The translations under genes were made by a program, and so were the position numbers. The notes under the pieces are model-generated. The model was not told the origin of the DNA, ran no database searches, and worked only from the letters and a program-made list of their open reading frames with translations. A stretch of 64,000 nucleotides of DNA. Origin: Actibacterium atlanticum (GTDB lineage: Bacteria; Pseudomonadota; Alphaproteobacteria; Rhodobacterales; Rhodobacteraceae). Where the stretch lies: assembly GCF_000671395.1 (NCBI RefSeq), contig NZ_AQQY01000002.1:304093-368092 (forward strand). The letters run 5' to 3'. Numbering within the stretch: the stretch's first letter is position 1; each line of letters begins with the position of its first letter. Positions 44,771-54,576 of this stretch are shown here, piece by piece.

Positions 44771-45595
44771 ATGAAAGTTTTGACTGCTGCGTGTGTTGTC
44801 GCAATGTTGGGCGGGGCGGTGGCTCCGACGCAGGCGCAATCAAGCGAGACGCTGGCCGATATCCGTCAGCAACTGTCGGTGCTCTATGTCGATATTCAGC
44901 GGTTGAAACAAGAGCTTTCGACCACTGGCGGGGTGGCGGGCAACGCCGCCTCGGGCACCACCTTGCAGCGCGTCGATGCGATTGAGGCCCAGCTTCAACG
45001 TCTGACGGCCAAGACCGAACAGCTTGAATTCCGCGTTGACAGCGTGGTGCGTGATGGCACCAACCGCGTTGGCGATCTTGAATTCCGTCTGTGTGAGCTG
45101 GAGCCAAACTGTGACATTGGCACCTTGGGCGATACGCCCACGCTGGGGGGCGGGCAAATCGCTGCGCCGGCTGTTCCGGTCCCTCAGACGCAGACACCAG
45201 GGGCCGAGTTCGCCGTGGGTGAACAAGCAGACTTTGACCGCGCCATGGCCTCGTTGAATGCGGGGGATTACCAAAGCGCGGCTGAACAGTTTCAGGTCTT
45301 TGCAGTGACCTACCCCGGAGGCCCGCTCAGCAGCGAGGCGCATTATCATCGAGGTGACGCTTTGTCCCAACTGGGGCAGACGGCGGATTCTGCACGGGCG
45401 TTTCTGGAAAGCTTCTCGGGGGCGCCCAATGGGGCACTGGCCCCCAATGCGTTGTATCGTTTGGGTATGTCGCTGAAGGACCTTGGCCAAACGCAGGAAG
45501 CATGCGTGACCCTTGGTGAGGTCGGCGCGCGTTTCCCTGATGCTCCTATCACTTTTGACGCCAGGGCCGCCATGACCACGCTGGGCTGCTCTTAG
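44771..45595 (+). CDS. cpoB: Tol-Pal system protein CpoB (YbgF)
   Basis: 274-residue periplasmic protein with signal peptide (residues about 1-23, 'VVAMLGGAVAPTQAQ'), an N-terminal coiled coil (30-95, 'ADIRQQLSVLYVDIQRLKQE') and C-terminal TPR repeats ('NAGDYQSAAEQFQVFAVTYP', 'EAHYHRGDALSQLGQTADSA', 'NALYRLGMSLKDLGQTQEAC'). It coordinates outer-membrane constriction with PBP1B activity. Twelve bases after pal, same operon. Confidence 0.93.
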   Translation: MKVLTAACVVAMLGGAVAPTQAQSSETLADIRQQLSVLYVDIQRLKQELSTTGGVAGNAASGTTLQRVDAIEAQLQRLTAKTEQLEFRVDSVVRDGTNRVGDLEFRLCELEPNCDIGTLGDTPTLGGGQIAAPAVPVPQTQTPGAEFAVGEQADFDRAMASLNAGDYQSAAEQFQVFAVTYPGGPLSSEAHYHRGDALSQLGQTADSARAFLESFSGAPNGALAPNALYRLGMSLKDLGQTQEACVTLGEVGARFPDAPITFDARAAMTTLGCS

Positions 45596-45599
45596 GCCT

Positions 45600-46835
45600 A
45601 TGGCGGGCATTGATCTGGCCGCGCGGTTTCTGGCCGGACTCCCCCCTGACTTGCCGTCATCGCTTGGGCTGGCCGTTTCGGGCGGCAGCGATTCAATGGC
45701 GATGCTGTATCTGGCGCAGCAGCTGAAGATTCCGCTGCGGGTTATCACGGTTGATCACGGTCTGCGGGCAGAGGCCGCGCAAGAAGCCGCGTTTGTCGCG
45801 CAGGTCTGCGCCCAAATGGGCGTGCCCCACGACATTCTCAAATGGCAAGGCTGGGACGGGCAGGGGAACCTGCAGGCCGCGGCCCGCGAGGCGCGATATG
45901 GGCTGATCGCGACCTGGGCGCAGGCCCATGGCATCGCTGCGGTTGCTTTGGGGCACACGATGGACGATCAGGCCGAAACCTTTCTGATGCGTCTGGCGCG
46001 TGGCTCTGGCGTGGATGGGTTGTCTGCGATGCGGGCGGATTTTAGCGCCTCGGGGCAGCGGTGGCTGCGCCCAATGCTGGCACTCAGGCGCTCTGAGCTG
46101 CGAGATCACCTATCTGGGCAGAATATCGACTGGATTGAAGACCCGTCCAATGACGATACCCGGTTTGATCGGGTCCGGATGCGGCAGGCCTTGCAGGTGC
46201 TGGGTGATCTGGGGATCGACGCCGCGACATTTGCCGATACCTCACAACGTCTGCGCATGGCGCGAACGGCTTTGCAAGGCGCTGCGATTGATCTTGCTTT
46301 GCGAAGTTGCACGGAATGCGCCGGATCAGTGAGTGTCGATCTGGAAAAGTTGCAAAGTGCAGCGCCAGAGACCCAACTGCGATTGACCGCCGCCGCATTG
46401 GCCTATGTCTCGGGTGCGGCGTATCGCCCGCGATTTGAGGCGTTGCGCGCGACCCTGAAGGATGTGGTTGCGGGCGAAACCCGCAGCCTTTGTGGGTGTC
46501 TGTTGATGCTCCGTAAAGGTCAGATGGTGATCCTGCGTGAATTTAACGCTGTGCGCGAAACACGCTGCCCCGTCGGTCAGCTTTGGGATGGGCGTTGGCA
46601 GCTGGCAGGCCCCGATGCCCCAGATGCCTACATTGCCGCGTTGGGGGAACTGGGGCTGCAAGCCTGCCCGGACTGGCGCGATACCGGGCTGCATCGGACA
46701 GTGCTATTGGCCACACCCGCCGTGTGGCAGGACGCGCGGCTGATCGCTGCACCGCTGGCTGGATTGCCCAATGGATGGCAGGCAAAATTGACGAAAGAGC
46801 GATCAAGCCTGATTCAATATCTGGAATCGCATTGA
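45600..46835 (+). CDS. tilS: tRNA(Ile)-lysidine synthase TilS
   Basis: 411-residue N-type ATP-pyrophosphatase that changes C34 of the tRNA-Ile CAU anticodon to lysidine. The PP-loop 'SGGSDS' is at 27-32 and 'LGHTMDDQAETFLMRLARGSG' follows, with 'PSNDDTRFDRVRMRQAL' further on; the C-terminal domain is short. It starts four bases after cpoB and may be in the same transcript. ftsH follows after 69 bases, an order conserved in proteobacteria. Confidence 0.95.
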   Translation: MAGIDLAARFLAGLPPDLPSSLGLAVSGGSDSMAMLYLAQQLKIPLRVITVDHGLRAEAAQEAAFVAQVCAQMGVPHDILKWQGWDGQGNLQAAAREARYGLIATWAQAHGIAAVALGHTMDDQAETFLMRLARGSGVDGLSAMRADFSASGQRWLRPMLALRRSELRDHLSGQNIDWIEDPSNDDTRFDRVRMRQALQVLGDLGIDAATFADTSQRLRMARTALQGAAIDLALRSCTECAGSVSVDLEKLQSAAPETQLRLTAAALAYVSGAAYRPRFEALRATLKDVVAGETRSLCGCLLMLRKGQMVILREFNAVRETRCPVGQLWDGRWQLAGPDAPDAYIAALGELGLQACPDWRDTGLHRTVLLATPAVWQDARLIAAPLAGLPNGWQAKLTKERSSLIQYLESH

Positions 46836-46904
46836 ACCCGCGCCTGTTATCTCTATTTTAGGGGGATACCGGTTTTATCCGGCTCTTATTCTAAGGAGCA
46901 TATC

Positions 46905-48821
46905 GTGGGCAACGCACGAAACATCGCCTTCTGGGTCGTACTTTTTGTTTTGATCCTGGCCTTGTTCAATCTGTTTAGCGGCGGCCAGCCGGCCTCGTCG
47001 TCGACGACGATCAGTTACAGTGAGTTTCTGGAGAGTGTCGATTCCGGGAATGTCAGCGCTGTAACGCTGGACGGAGAGAAAGCCTTTGTGACCCGGTCCG
47101 ATGGTACCCGCGTCACAACGATCGTTCCGCAGGGCGTGGATTTGACCGACCGACTGCTCGAGCGCAATGTAAATGTTGAGGCTGAACCTCAGGAAAGCAG
47201 CGGGCTGGTTTCCTACTTGGGAACGCTTCTGCCCTTTCTGGTACTGATTGGCATCTGGATCTTCCTGATGAACCGCATGCAGGGCGGTGGCAAAGGCGGC
47301 GCGATGGGCTTTGGCAAGTCGCGCGCTAAACTGCTGACCGAAAAGCATGGCCGGGTGACTTTTGACGATGTCGCGGGCATCGACGAAGCCAAGGAAGAGC
47401 TGGAAGAGATTGTCGAATTCCTGCGCAACCCGCAGAAATTCAGCCGTCTGGGCGGCAAGATCCCCAAAGGCGCGCTGCTGGTGGGCCCTCCGGGTACCGG
47501 TAAAACCCTGCTGGCCCGCGCGATTGCGGGCGAGGCTGGCGTGCCCTTCTTTACCATCTCGGGTTCCGACTTTGTTGAAATGTTCGTGGGTGTCGGTGCA
47601 AGCCGTGTGCGCGACATGTTCGAACAGGCCAAGAAAAACGCGCCTTGTATTGTCTTCATCGACGAGATCGACGCCGTGGGCCGCTCGCGTGGCGTCGGCT
47701 ATGGCGGCGGCAATGACGAGCGCGAGCAAACCCTGAACCAGCTGCTGGTTGAGATGGACGGGTTTGAAGCCAACGAAGGCATCATCATCGTTGCTGCGAC
47801 CAACCGTCCTGACGTTCTGGACCCGGCGCTGCTGCGCCCCGGTCGCTTTGACCGTCAGGTTCAGGTGCCTAACCCTGACATCAAAGGCCGCGAGAAAATT
47901 CTGGGTGTCCATGCCCGCAAGGTGCCGCTTGGCCCTGATGTTGACCTGCGCATCATCGCGCGCGGCACGCCCGGGTTCTCGGGCGCTGATCTGGCGAACC
48001 TCGTGAATGAATCCGCCCTGATGGCGGCGCGTGTCGGCCGTCGTTTCGTGACGATGGAAGATTTTGAGAACGCCAAAGACAAGGTGATGATGGGGGCCGA
48101 ACGGCGCTCCATGGTCATGACCGAGGATGAAAAGAAACTGACCGCCTATCACGAAGCCGGGCACGCTGTTGTGGGCCTGAACGTGCCGCAACATGATCCG
48201 ATCCATAAGGCGACGATTATTCCACGTGGCCGGGCGCTGGGCCTTGTTCTTAGCCTGCCCGAACGCGATCAGCTGTCGGTCAGCTATACCAAGTACAAGT
48301 CCAAAATCGCGATGGCGATGGGCGGGCGTGTTGCCGAAGAGCTGATCTTTGGCGCCGAGAATGTGACCTCGGGCGCGGCCAGCGATATTCAGCAGGTCAC
48401 CCGGATTGCCCGCGCGATGGTGACGCAGTTCGGTTTTGACTCGGAGCTGGGATACGTTGACTACGCCAACGAAAACGAAAGCTATCTTGGCAATTACCAA
48501 AGCAGCGGCAGCCACTCGGGCATGACCCAGAAAATGATCGACGATAAGATCAAAGAACTGGTCGACGAGGGCTATGACACCGCCAAACGCATCCTGACGG
48601 AACGTGCGCAGGACTTGGAAAACCTTGCCCAGGGTCTGCTGGAGTATGAAACCCTGACCGGCAGCGAAATCACCAAGGTGATCGCGGGTGAAGCCCTGCG
48701 TCGTGACGATGATGATGATGCTTCGTCTGACAGCGGCAACGCCCCTTCGGTGACCGCCATTCCTAAGACCAAGCCTAAGTCTTCGTCTGATGGCGGGATG
48801 GAGCCCGAACCCACAGCATGA
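46905..48821 (+). CDS. ftsH: ATP-dependent zinc metalloprotease FtsH
   Basis: 638-residue membrane-bound AAA+ protease for quality control of membrane and regulatory proteins. Two N-terminal helices (about 5-25 and 102-122) flank a periplasmic loop. Walker A is 'GPPGTGKT' (194-201), Walker B '[13 protein letters not shown]', and the zinc site 'HEAGH' is at 416-420. Start is GTG at 46905 with AAGGAG eight bases upstream. The last 45 residues are a charged low-complexity tail. It overlaps the methyltransferase gene by four bases. Confidence 0.98.
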   Translation: MGNARNIAFWVVLFVLILALFNLFSGGQPASSSTTISYSEFLESVDSGNVSAVTLDGEKAFVTRSDGTRVTTIVPQGVDLTDRLLERNVNVEAEPQESSGLVSYLGTLLPFLVLIGIWIFLMNRMQGGGKGGAMGFGKSRAKLLTEKHGRVTFDDVAGIDEAKEELEEIVEFLRNPQKFSRLGGKIPKGALLVGPPGTGKTLLARAIAGEAGVPFFTISGSDFVEMFVGVGASRVRDMFEQAKKNAPCIVFIDEIDAVGRSRGVGYGGGNDEREQTLNQLLVEMDGFEANEGIIIVAATNRPDVLDPALLRPGRFDRQVQVPNPDIKGREKILGVHARKVPLGPDVDLRIIARGTPGFSGADLANLVNESALMAARVGRRFVTMEDFENAKDKVMMGAERRSMVMTEDEKKLTAYHEAGHAVVGLNVPQHDPIHKATIIPRGRALGLVLSLPERDQLSVSYTKYKSKIAMAMGGRVAEELIFGAENVTSGAASDIQQVTRIARAMVTQFGFDSELGYVDYANENESYLGNYQSSGSHSGMTQKMIDDKIKELVDEGYDTAKRILTERAQDLENLAQGLLEYETLTGSEITKVIAGEALRRDDDDDASSDSGNAPSVTAIPKTKPKSSSDGGMEPEPTA

Positions 48822-49603
48822 GCCAGACACAGCGGCACGACTGGAACCCCGAAACCTATGCACGGTTTCGGGGTTTGCGTTTGCGCCCTGCCATGGACCT
48901 TTTGGCGCAGGTCGAGGATCTGCCCGGCGGACCGGTGGTCGATATGGGCTGCGGGGCAGGTGCCGTTGGGGCCGTGCTGAAACACCGTTTTGCCGGGCAT
49001 TCGTTGATGGGTGTGGACAGTTCTCCGGCAATGCTTGAGCAGGCCGAAGAGACCGGCGCTTACGACGCGCTGACCCTGACGGATGCGGTGGACTGGCATT
49101 CGGATAGCGCGCCCGCGTTGATCTTTTCCAATGCCCTTTGCCATTGGTTGCCGGATCATGAAACGCTCTTTGCAGGCTGGGCCAGTACCCTTGCCAAGGG
49201 CGGGACGTTGGCGGTTCAGATGCCCCGGCAATACGAAGCCCCCTCGCATTCCGCGCTGCGCCTCATTGCCGCAAACATGTACCCGGACCGGTTCGATTTC
49301 ACGGGGTGGCGCGCACCGGTTTCAACGCCCGAGGACTATCAGAAAATGCTGTCGCCTTTGGGGCAGGTCCGGATGTGGGAAACAACCTATTTCCAGACGC
49401 TCTGCGCCGTCGACGAGGGGCACCCGGTGCGCCATTTCTCTCAGTCAACAGCGATGCGCCCCTTTCTGGCGAAGATGTCCGAGGACGAGCAAAAGGGGTT
49501 TGTCGCCTCGTATGACGGGGCGATGGCGCGGGTGTATCCGTTGAACCCGGATGGCAGTGCGGTGCTGCCGTTTCGCAGGTTGTTCTTCACCCTGAAACCG
49601 TAG
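48818..49603 (+). CDS. Class I SAM methyltransferase (trans-aconitate methyltransferase-like)
   Basis: 261-residue methyltransferase. The SAM motif is '[19 protein letters not shown]' (about 40), followed by '[16 protein letters not shown]' and '[20 protein letters not shown]'. The N-terminus '[20 protein letters not shown]' and the overall layout resemble trans-aconitate 2-methyltransferase, but substrate cannot be proven. It overlaps the end of ftsH by four bases. Confidence 0.85.
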   Translation: MSQTQRHDWNPETYARFRGLRLRPAMDLLAQVEDLPGGPVVDMGCGAGAVGAVLKHRFAGHSLMGVDSSPAMLEQAEETGAYDALTLTDAVDWHSDSAPALIFSNALCHWLPDHETLFAGWASTLAKGGTLAVQMPRQYEAPSHSALRLIAANMYPDRFDFTGWRAPVSTPEDYQKMLSPLGQVRMWETTYFQTLCAVDEGHPVRHFSQSTAMRPFLAKMSEDEQKGFVASYDGAMARVYPLNPDGSAVLPFRRLFFTLKP

Positions 49604-49694
49604 GCGATGGTAAACTCTTAACAAACAAGTTCATGACTTGAGGCCCGCGCTGCAGTGCAATATGTGAAGGGTGAAACTGCGCGAGGAGAACGGG

Positions 49695-50009
49695 ATGATC
49701 CCGGCACGTGACTGTGCAACCATGGCAGAACTACGCCGTCAGATCGACCTTCTGGATGATCAGATCGTCGCGATGTTGACGCGTCGCGCCGGCTATATCG
49801 ACCGGGCCGTGGAGCTCAAGCAAATCGAAGACCTGCCTGCCCGCATCGAAACGCGGGTAGAAGAGGTGGTGGACAACGTGCGCGCACGGGCCACAGACGC
49901 AGGTCTGGATCCGGATCTTACGGAAACGTTGTGGCGCCATCTGATCGATTGGTCGATCGCGCGCGAAGAGAGCGTCTTGGGCGCGGGTGATCAGGGAGAT
50001 AAGCAATGA
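49695..50009 (+). CDS. Chorismate mutase (AroQ type)
   Basis: 104-residue all-helical chorismate mutase. '[19 protein letters not shown]' with the active-site Arg and Asp, then '[12 protein letters not shown]' and '[18 protein letters not shown]' match the AroQ fold that converts chorismate to prephenate. A GTG at 49671 extends the frame, but the ATG at 49695 is preferred for its AGGAG site. It overlaps folD by four bases; related PchB-like lyases cannot be fully excluded. Confidence 0.88.
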   Translation: MIPARDCATMAELRRQIDLLDDQIVAMLTRRAGYIDRAVELKQIEDLPARIETRVEEVVDNVRARATDAGLDPDLTETLWRHLIDWSIAREESVLGAGDQGDKQ

Positions 50010-50908
50010 CAGCACAACGGATTGACGGCAAAGTTTTTGCGGCGACGGTACGTGAAAAAGTTGCAGGCCATGTGGCGCGTCTGAAAGAGGTGCATGGCCT
50101 GATCCCTGGTCTGGCCGTGGTATTGGTGGGGGAAGACCCGGCCAGCCAAGTTTATGTACGCAATAAAGGCAAGCAAACGATCGAAGTCGGGATGAACTCT
50201 TTCGAACATAAGCTGCCTGTGAATACATCCCAAGAAGACTTGCTGGCGCTGTTGGACAAGCTGAATGCCGACCCTGAAATTCACGGTATTCTTGTGCAGT
50301 TGCCGCTGCCTTCTCATCTGAATGAAGACCTGGTGATCAACCGGATTTCGCCTGAAAAGGATGTGGACGGATTCCACATTTCGAACGTTGGCCTGTTGGC
50401 GACGGGCCAGAAGGCCATGGTGCCCTGCACGCCGCTGGGGTGTCTGATGATGCTACGCGATCACCACGGCAGCCTGTCGGGCTTGAACGCGGTTGTTGTC
50501 GGGCGCTCTAATATTGTGGGGAAACCGATGGCCAGCCTGCTGCTGCGCGACAGTTGCACCGTCACCATCGCCCACAGCCGTACCAAGGATATCGAGGCCC
50601 TGTGCCGTGGTGCTGACATTGTTGTCGCCGCCGTGGGGCGCCCGCAGATGGTGACGGGGGACTGGATCAAACCGGGGGCCACGGTGATTGATGTGGGTAT
50701 CAACCGGATTGATGCGCCTGAGAAGGGCGAAGGCAAAACCCGGCTTGTTGGCGATTGTGATTTTGACAGCTGCGCTGAAGTTGCGGGGGCAATCACCCCT
50801 GTTCCCGGCGGCGTTGGCCCGATGACAATCGCTTGCCTGCTTGCCAATACCGTAACGGCTTGTTGCCGTGCCAACGGTTTGCCCGAGCCAGAGGGCCTGA
50901 CGGCCTGA
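50006..50908 (+). CDS. folD: Bifunctional methylenetetrahydrofolate dehydrogenase/cyclohydrolase FolD
   Basis: 300-residue enzyme of one-carbon metabolism that interconverts 5,10-methylene- and 10-formyl-tetrahydrofolate using NADP. The catalytic Lys is in '[14 protein letters not shown]', followed by '[15 protein letters not shown]', 'PEKDVDGFH', the NADP loop '[17 protein letters not shown]' and '[15 protein letters not shown]' near the end. It overlaps the chorismate mutase gene by four bases. Confidence 0.97.
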   Translation: MTAQRIDGKVFAATVREKVAGHVARLKEVHGLIPGLAVVLVGEDPASQVYVRNKGKQTIEVGMNSFEHKLPVNTSQEDLLALLDKLNADPEIHGILVQLPLPSHLNEDLVINRISPEKDVDGFHISNVGLLATGQKAMVPCTPLGCLMMLRDHHGSLSGLNAVVVGRSNIVGKPMASLLLRDSCTVTIAHSRTKDIEALCRGADIVVAAVGRPQMVTGDWIKPGATVIDVGINRIDAPEKGEGKTRLVGDCDFDSCAEVAGAITPVPGGVGPMTIACLLANTVTACCRANGLPEPEGLTA

Positions 50909-50950
50909 CGCTGCGAGAAAAACGTTAACTTTTTCCCCTGTTATCTTAAC

Positions 50951-50967
50951 AACATAGTTTCTATGTT
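50951..50967. promoter_or_regulatory. Perfect 17-bp inverted repeat upstream of LytTR gene
   Basis: AACATAG-TTT-CTATGTT, a perfect 7-bp palindrome with a three-base centre, in the AT-rich 155-base gap between folD and the LytTR gene. No T-run follows, so it looks more like an operator than a terminator. Confidence 0.4.
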
Positions 50968-51063
50968 CTGGCTCAGGTTATGGTTGTATCGCCGTGACAT
51001 TTGTTGGGTTGCGTTACCCAGATGGTTTCGACTCTATGGGGCGAGTTTGTAAACGGTATAGTA

Positions 51064-51816
51064 ATGAGAAGTTTAGTATCTGATTTTAGAGACACTTTTC
51101 GGTCTCCACTGTTGCTGATCGTTTGGCTGTTCCTTACCGCGATCGTCTCGTATTCGGGGCCATTTGGCACCTATATGGCCCTGGAATTGCCCACGCGCGC
51201 CACCTATTGGGGCTGTGTGGTGGCCCTGTCGATAGTTACGGGCTGCGCCATCAGGCTGATCGTGGAACACTTCATGACAGAGTCGCACCGGCTGGTGAAA
51301 TCGCTGGTGCATGCGGTGATCATGTCGACGATTCTAGCGCCTCTGTTCTATCACGGCAGTGTGGCGCTGATGCCGGGGTTCAAGGATCAGATTCCACATT
51401 TGAAGGCACTGGCCGTTACCATCTTCTTTGTTGCCATTGCGGTTACGACGACCCGAAACCTGTGGATTTCGGCGCATACCCCGATGGCCCATCAGAATGA
51501 GGTCCGTCTTCTTGCACGGCTGGAGCCAGAGATGCGCGGACGTATTTTGCGGCTTTGCGCCGGGGATCATTGCGTCGAAGTCTATACCGAACACGGGACA
51601 AGCACGCTGCGCATGCGGTTTTCAGACGCGTTAGGAGAACTAACCGAAACCCCCGGCATGCAGGTCCATCGCTCGCACTGGGTGGCGCGTGATGCCATTG
51701 TGGGGCACATGATCGACAAGGGGCGGCTGTTCCTGAAACTGGAAGATGGCGCCATGGTGCCGGTTAGCCGCAACTACCGCTCTCACGTCGAAGAAAGCGG
51801 GCTGCTGGTGGCTTAG
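51064..51816 (+). CDS. LytTR-type DNA-binding protein with membrane domain
   Basis: 250-residue protein: four hydrophobic helices in the first 135 residues ('PLLLIVWLFLTAIVSYSGP', 'YWGCVVALSIVTGCAIRLIV', 'SLVHAVIMSTILAPLFYHG', 'LKALAVTIFFVAIAVTTTR') and a C-terminal LytTR domain ('AGDHCVEVYTEHGTSTLRMR', 'QVHRSHWVARDAIVG', 'LKLEDGAMVPVSRNYR'). LytTR proteins bind direct repeats in promoters; the membrane part may sense a signal. The ATG at 51064 is chosen for position, though no strong ribosome-binding site is seen. It converges with, and overlaps by four bases, the Tad-linked AAA ATPase. Confidence 0.85.
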   Translation: MRSLVSDFRDTFRSPLLLIVWLFLTAIVSYSGPFGTYMALELPTRATYWGCVVALSIVTGCAIRLIVEHFMTESHRLVKSLVHAVIMSTILAPLFYHGSVALMPGFKDQIPHLKALAVTIFFVAIAVTTTRNLWISAHTPMAHQNEVRLLARLEPEMRGRILRLCAGDHCVEVYTEHGTSTLRMRFSDALGELTETPGMQVHRSHWVARDAIVGHMIDKGRLFLKLEDGAMVPVSRNYRSHVEESGLLVA

Positions 51817-53123
51817 TGGATGATCTCTTCCTGACGCACGAACATGTTTGCCCAGGCGCGGTCGATCAGTTCGGGGGACATCTGGTTGGGGATGCCTTCA
51901 AACTCGCAGATGGCGATCATCTGATCGATCAGGAAGACCGGCTGATAGTTCGCATAAACGTTGTCGATTGTCGGGTATTTTTCCTGCAGCAGATAGATCA
52001 GCGTGTCTTCGTCCAGCGGCATCTTCTTTTTGCGCGCGATCAGGGCGAAGATTTTCAAGAAATCCTCTTGGTCGGGGCCGTCGATTTTGATCTTAAAGAA
52101 GATCCGGCGCAACGCCGCTTTGTCGAAAATCTCGTTCGGATGGAAGTTGGTTGAGAAAATAACCAACGTATCAAACGGCACCTCGAATTTTTCACCCGAC
52201 TGCAGCGCCAGAATATCGCGGCTTTCTTCCAGTGGCACAATCCAGCGGTTCACCAGTGCCTGCGGTGGTTCGGCCTGACGTCCAAGGTCGTCCACGATGA
52301 AGACGCCGCCGGTGGACTTCAACTGCAAAGACGCCTGATAGGTCCGCGCAGTGGGGTTGTAGACCAAGTCCAGCATGCTTAGCGACAGTTCCCCGCCCGT
52401 CATCACGGTGGGGCGTTCACACAGCACATACCGCGTGTCAAACAGGCCGGTGCGTCGGCGCAAAGAGTTCGGGTCATCGACCAGTTCTTCGGCCGAGGAA
52501 TGGACAATCGGGTCATAGACCGTGATCACCTGACCCGAGTATTCAATCGCGCGCGGGATATAGATTTTATCCCCCAACGCATCGCGAATCCCGTTCGAGA
52601 TCGACGATTTACCGTTGCCCGGCGGGCCATACATCAGGATCGAGCGCCCGGCGGAAACAGCCGGCCCAAGCTGGCTAAGCAGGTCATCGGGCAAGATCAG
52701 ATGGCCCATAGATCCGGTAAGCTGTTCGCGGGTGATCTGAAGGTTGCGGATCGACTGGCGTTTGACCTGTTCGGTGTAAACCGCCATGGGCACCGGCATG
52801 GCACCGTAGTATTCCGACTGCGCCAGCGCGTCCAAGGCGCGGGCTTTACCCGCATCCGTCAGCTGATAGCCCATCTCATTGCCCGAGTTGGCGTGCATGG
52901 TGCCGGTGGCCTCAAGCAGGCGCTGGCTGCGGGCCAGATCGACCAATTCCTGAGTGACGGGCACGGGCAGGCAGATGCCTTTGGCGATGGAAGATACGTT
53001 CTCCATGTTCTTGCGGAAAATCGTTTTCAACAAGATATCGCGCATCATGACCATCGGCAGTTGCATCTCGGCCAGAGATCGCGGCGCCGGCGGGGCCATC
53101 ACGTTTTGAGTTTGCATATTCAT
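51813..53123 (-). CDS. AAA ATPase at the Tad pilus locus
   Basis: 436-residue AAA-type ATPase. Walker A is 'GPPGNGKS' (166-173), the Walker B-like 'GGVFIVDDLGRQ' about 110 residues later, with 'FSTNFHPNEIFDKAALRRIF' as sensor/arginine region. The N-terminal 130 residues have no named domain. GAGG precedes the ATG seven bases off. It is the most distal gene of the minus-strand Tad locus, with 80 bases to cpaA. Its job in pilus assembly is unknown; it is distinct from the CpaF motor. Confidence 0.85.
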   Translation of the reverse strand: MNMQTQNVMAPPAPRSLAEMQLPMVMMRDILLKTIFRKNMENVSSIAKGICLPVPVTQELVDLARSQRLLEATGTMHANSGNEMGYQLTDAGKARALDALAQSEYYGAMPVPMAVYTEQVKRQSIRNLQITREQLTGSMGHLILPDDLLSQLGPAVSAGRSILMYGPPGNGKSSISNGIRDALGDKIYIPRAIEYSGQVITVYDPIVHSSAEELVDDPNSLRRRTGLFDTRYVLCERPTVMTGGELSLSMLDLVYNPTARTYQASLQLKSTGGVFIVDDLGRQAEPPQALVNRWIVPLEESRDILALQSGEKFEVPFDTLVIFSTNFHPNEIFDKAALRRIFFKIKIDGPDQEDFLKIFALIARKKKMPLDEDTLIYLLQEKYPTIDNVYANYQPVFLIDQMIAICEFEGIPNQMSPELIDRAWANMFVRQEEIIH

Positions 53124-53203
53124 TGCTCTGCCTCACCCTTTGCGTAGGTTTCAGCAGAGCATAGTCAAAGCCTGTGGCAAGAATTGGGCGTGTTCGGGGC
53201 GTG

Positions 53204-53686
53204 TTAATAGACGGAACGGGCCAGATAAACCACCAACACCGCGCCCAGAGCCAACCCCATGGGGAACTCTTTACGTTCCCAACTTTCCCAACCGGGGGTG
53301 GCGTTGCGCAACGGAGTAAGGCGGGCAACACGGTGCAAGGCGAAGGTTGCCAACAGCACGATCCCAAACAGGATGGCGAATTGCGTGACATCGGCAAGGG
53401 CAATAAAGGGCGCCATCGCAGCCGCAAACTTGGCATCGCCTGCGCCCAACAGGCCCAGCATGTTCATCACAAAGCCGACGATCAGCACGACAACCAGATG
53501 GCTCCAGCGCCACAGATAGGCTTCAAACGGCAGGGCCAAAAACCCGATCACTGCAAAAACGATCACCAACGCCAGAACGGCTTTGTTGGGGATCAGCATC
53601 GTTTTCATGTCGCTCCAGGCCACCCAAAGGCAGATCGGCGCAGCGAAGGGCAAGGCCCACATGGCGAAATTCGCGTTTTCAATCAT
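53204..53686 (-). CDS. cpaA: Prepilin peptidase CpaA/TadV
   Basis: 160-residue membrane aspartic protease of family A24 that removes the leader from Flp prepilins. The two catalytic aspartates are Asp26 ('WSDMKTMLIPN') and Asp84 ('GLLGAGDAKFAA'), and there are about five helices. It lacks the N-terminal methylase domain of PilD, as expected for TadV. It should cut both pilins at 63408-64000 after their Gly. Confidence 0.93.
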   Translation of the reverse strand: MIENANFAMWALPFAAPICLWVAWSDMKTMLIPNKAVLALVIVFAVIGFLALPFEAYLWRWSHLVVVLIVGFVMNMLGLLGAGDAKFAAAMAPFIALADVTQFAILFGIVLLATFALHRVARLTPLRNATPGWESWERKEFPMGLALGAVLVVYLARSVY

Positions 53687-53693
53687 GTCGGAC

Positions 53694-54551
53694 TCAGTTC
53701 GTGACGTTGGATTCTAGCGCGCGCAGAGACCGTGCGGCTTCTTCGAAATGCTGCGGGTGCGTGTCGATGGCCTCTTCCAGCAGGCCCTGACCAATGGCCA
53801 CGTCGCCTTGCTTGATCGCGCTCAGCGCCAGCGTATACAGCAATTGCGCTTTCTCGATCTGTGACACGTCAATCACCGGCATCTGGTACTTGCGTTGTGC
53901 GCCGCGCGCCAGGATCAGGTTGTTCTTTGCGGTGAACAGCGACTTGTCATAGGTGATCGCCTCGACGAACAGGCGCTCGGCCTCTTTGTAATCGCCGCGG
54001 GTCAGCTTGGAATAGCCCCAGTTGTTCAGCACGCTGGACGGGCGGGTCGTCAGCCCGACGGCGGTTTCATAGAAACTGTCGGCTTTCTTCCATTCCTTGT
54101 TCGCGTCGGCGATCATCGCTTCAAGGCGATAGCGTTTATAGGTTTCAAACGTGGGCGGAACGTCATCCAGAACCTTTTCCGCCAGATCCCAGTCACCTGC
54201 GCGGATCAACGCGTCGGCATAGTCGACCATATCGTCCGAGGTGGACTCGGGGTGGTTGACCACTTGTTTCCAGGTAGAGGCGGCTTCGGTGTGACGTTTG
54301 CCGCGCACCAAAGACCGGGCCAACCCGCGTTGCATATCAATGCGATCAGGTTGTTCGATCAACGCGGTCTTGAAGTAAGAGATCGCTTCGTTGGGATCAG
54401 CGACGCTTTGCATGATCTCGTTCAGGCTGCTTTCGTCCGACGAGATCACATCCTGAATGGCGCGATCTGCTTCTTCGCGGGTCTTTTCATGACCACATCC
54501 CGATAGCACAACTGCGCCGCTCAAAGCGGATACAAGGATAAAGTGGCGCAT
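53694..54551 (-). CDS. TPR lipoprotein of the Tad locus
   Basis: 285-residue lipoprotein: signal peptide with lipobox 'LSGC' (Cys19) followed by TPR repeats ('AISYFKTALIEQPDRIDMQR', 'HTEAASTWKQVVNHPESTSD', 'DYKEAERLFVEAITYDKSLF'). Probably an outer-membrane pilotin or scaffold like TadD, seven bases before cpaA. The start at 54551 gives a proper signal peptide; an upstream frame exists without one. Confidence 0.88.
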   Translation of the reverse strand: MRHFILVSALSGAVVLSGCGHEKTREEADRAIQDVISSDESSLNEIMQSVADPNEAISYFKTALIEQPDRIDMQRGLARSLVRGKRHTEAASTWKQVVNHPESTSDDMVDYADALIRAGDWDLAEKVLDDVPPTFETYKRYRLEAMIADANKEWKKADSFYETAVGLTTRPSSVLNNWGYSKLTRGDYKEAERLFVEAITYDKSLFTAKNNLILARGAQRKYQMPVIDVSQIEKAQLLYTLALSAIKQGDVAIGQGLLEEAIDTHPQHFEEAARSLRALESNVTN

Positions 54552-54576
54552 TTTTGCGTCCTTTACTGCTCTGTCC

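Noticed and set aside
46875..49031. 718-codon open frame antisense to ftsH
   Set aside because: Shadow of a clear FtsH gene; composition is low-complexity and there is no start signal.
50925..50940. AAAAACGTTAACTTTTT as folD terminator
   Set aside because: Stem is short and AT-only apart from the centre; likely promoter sequence rather than a terminator.
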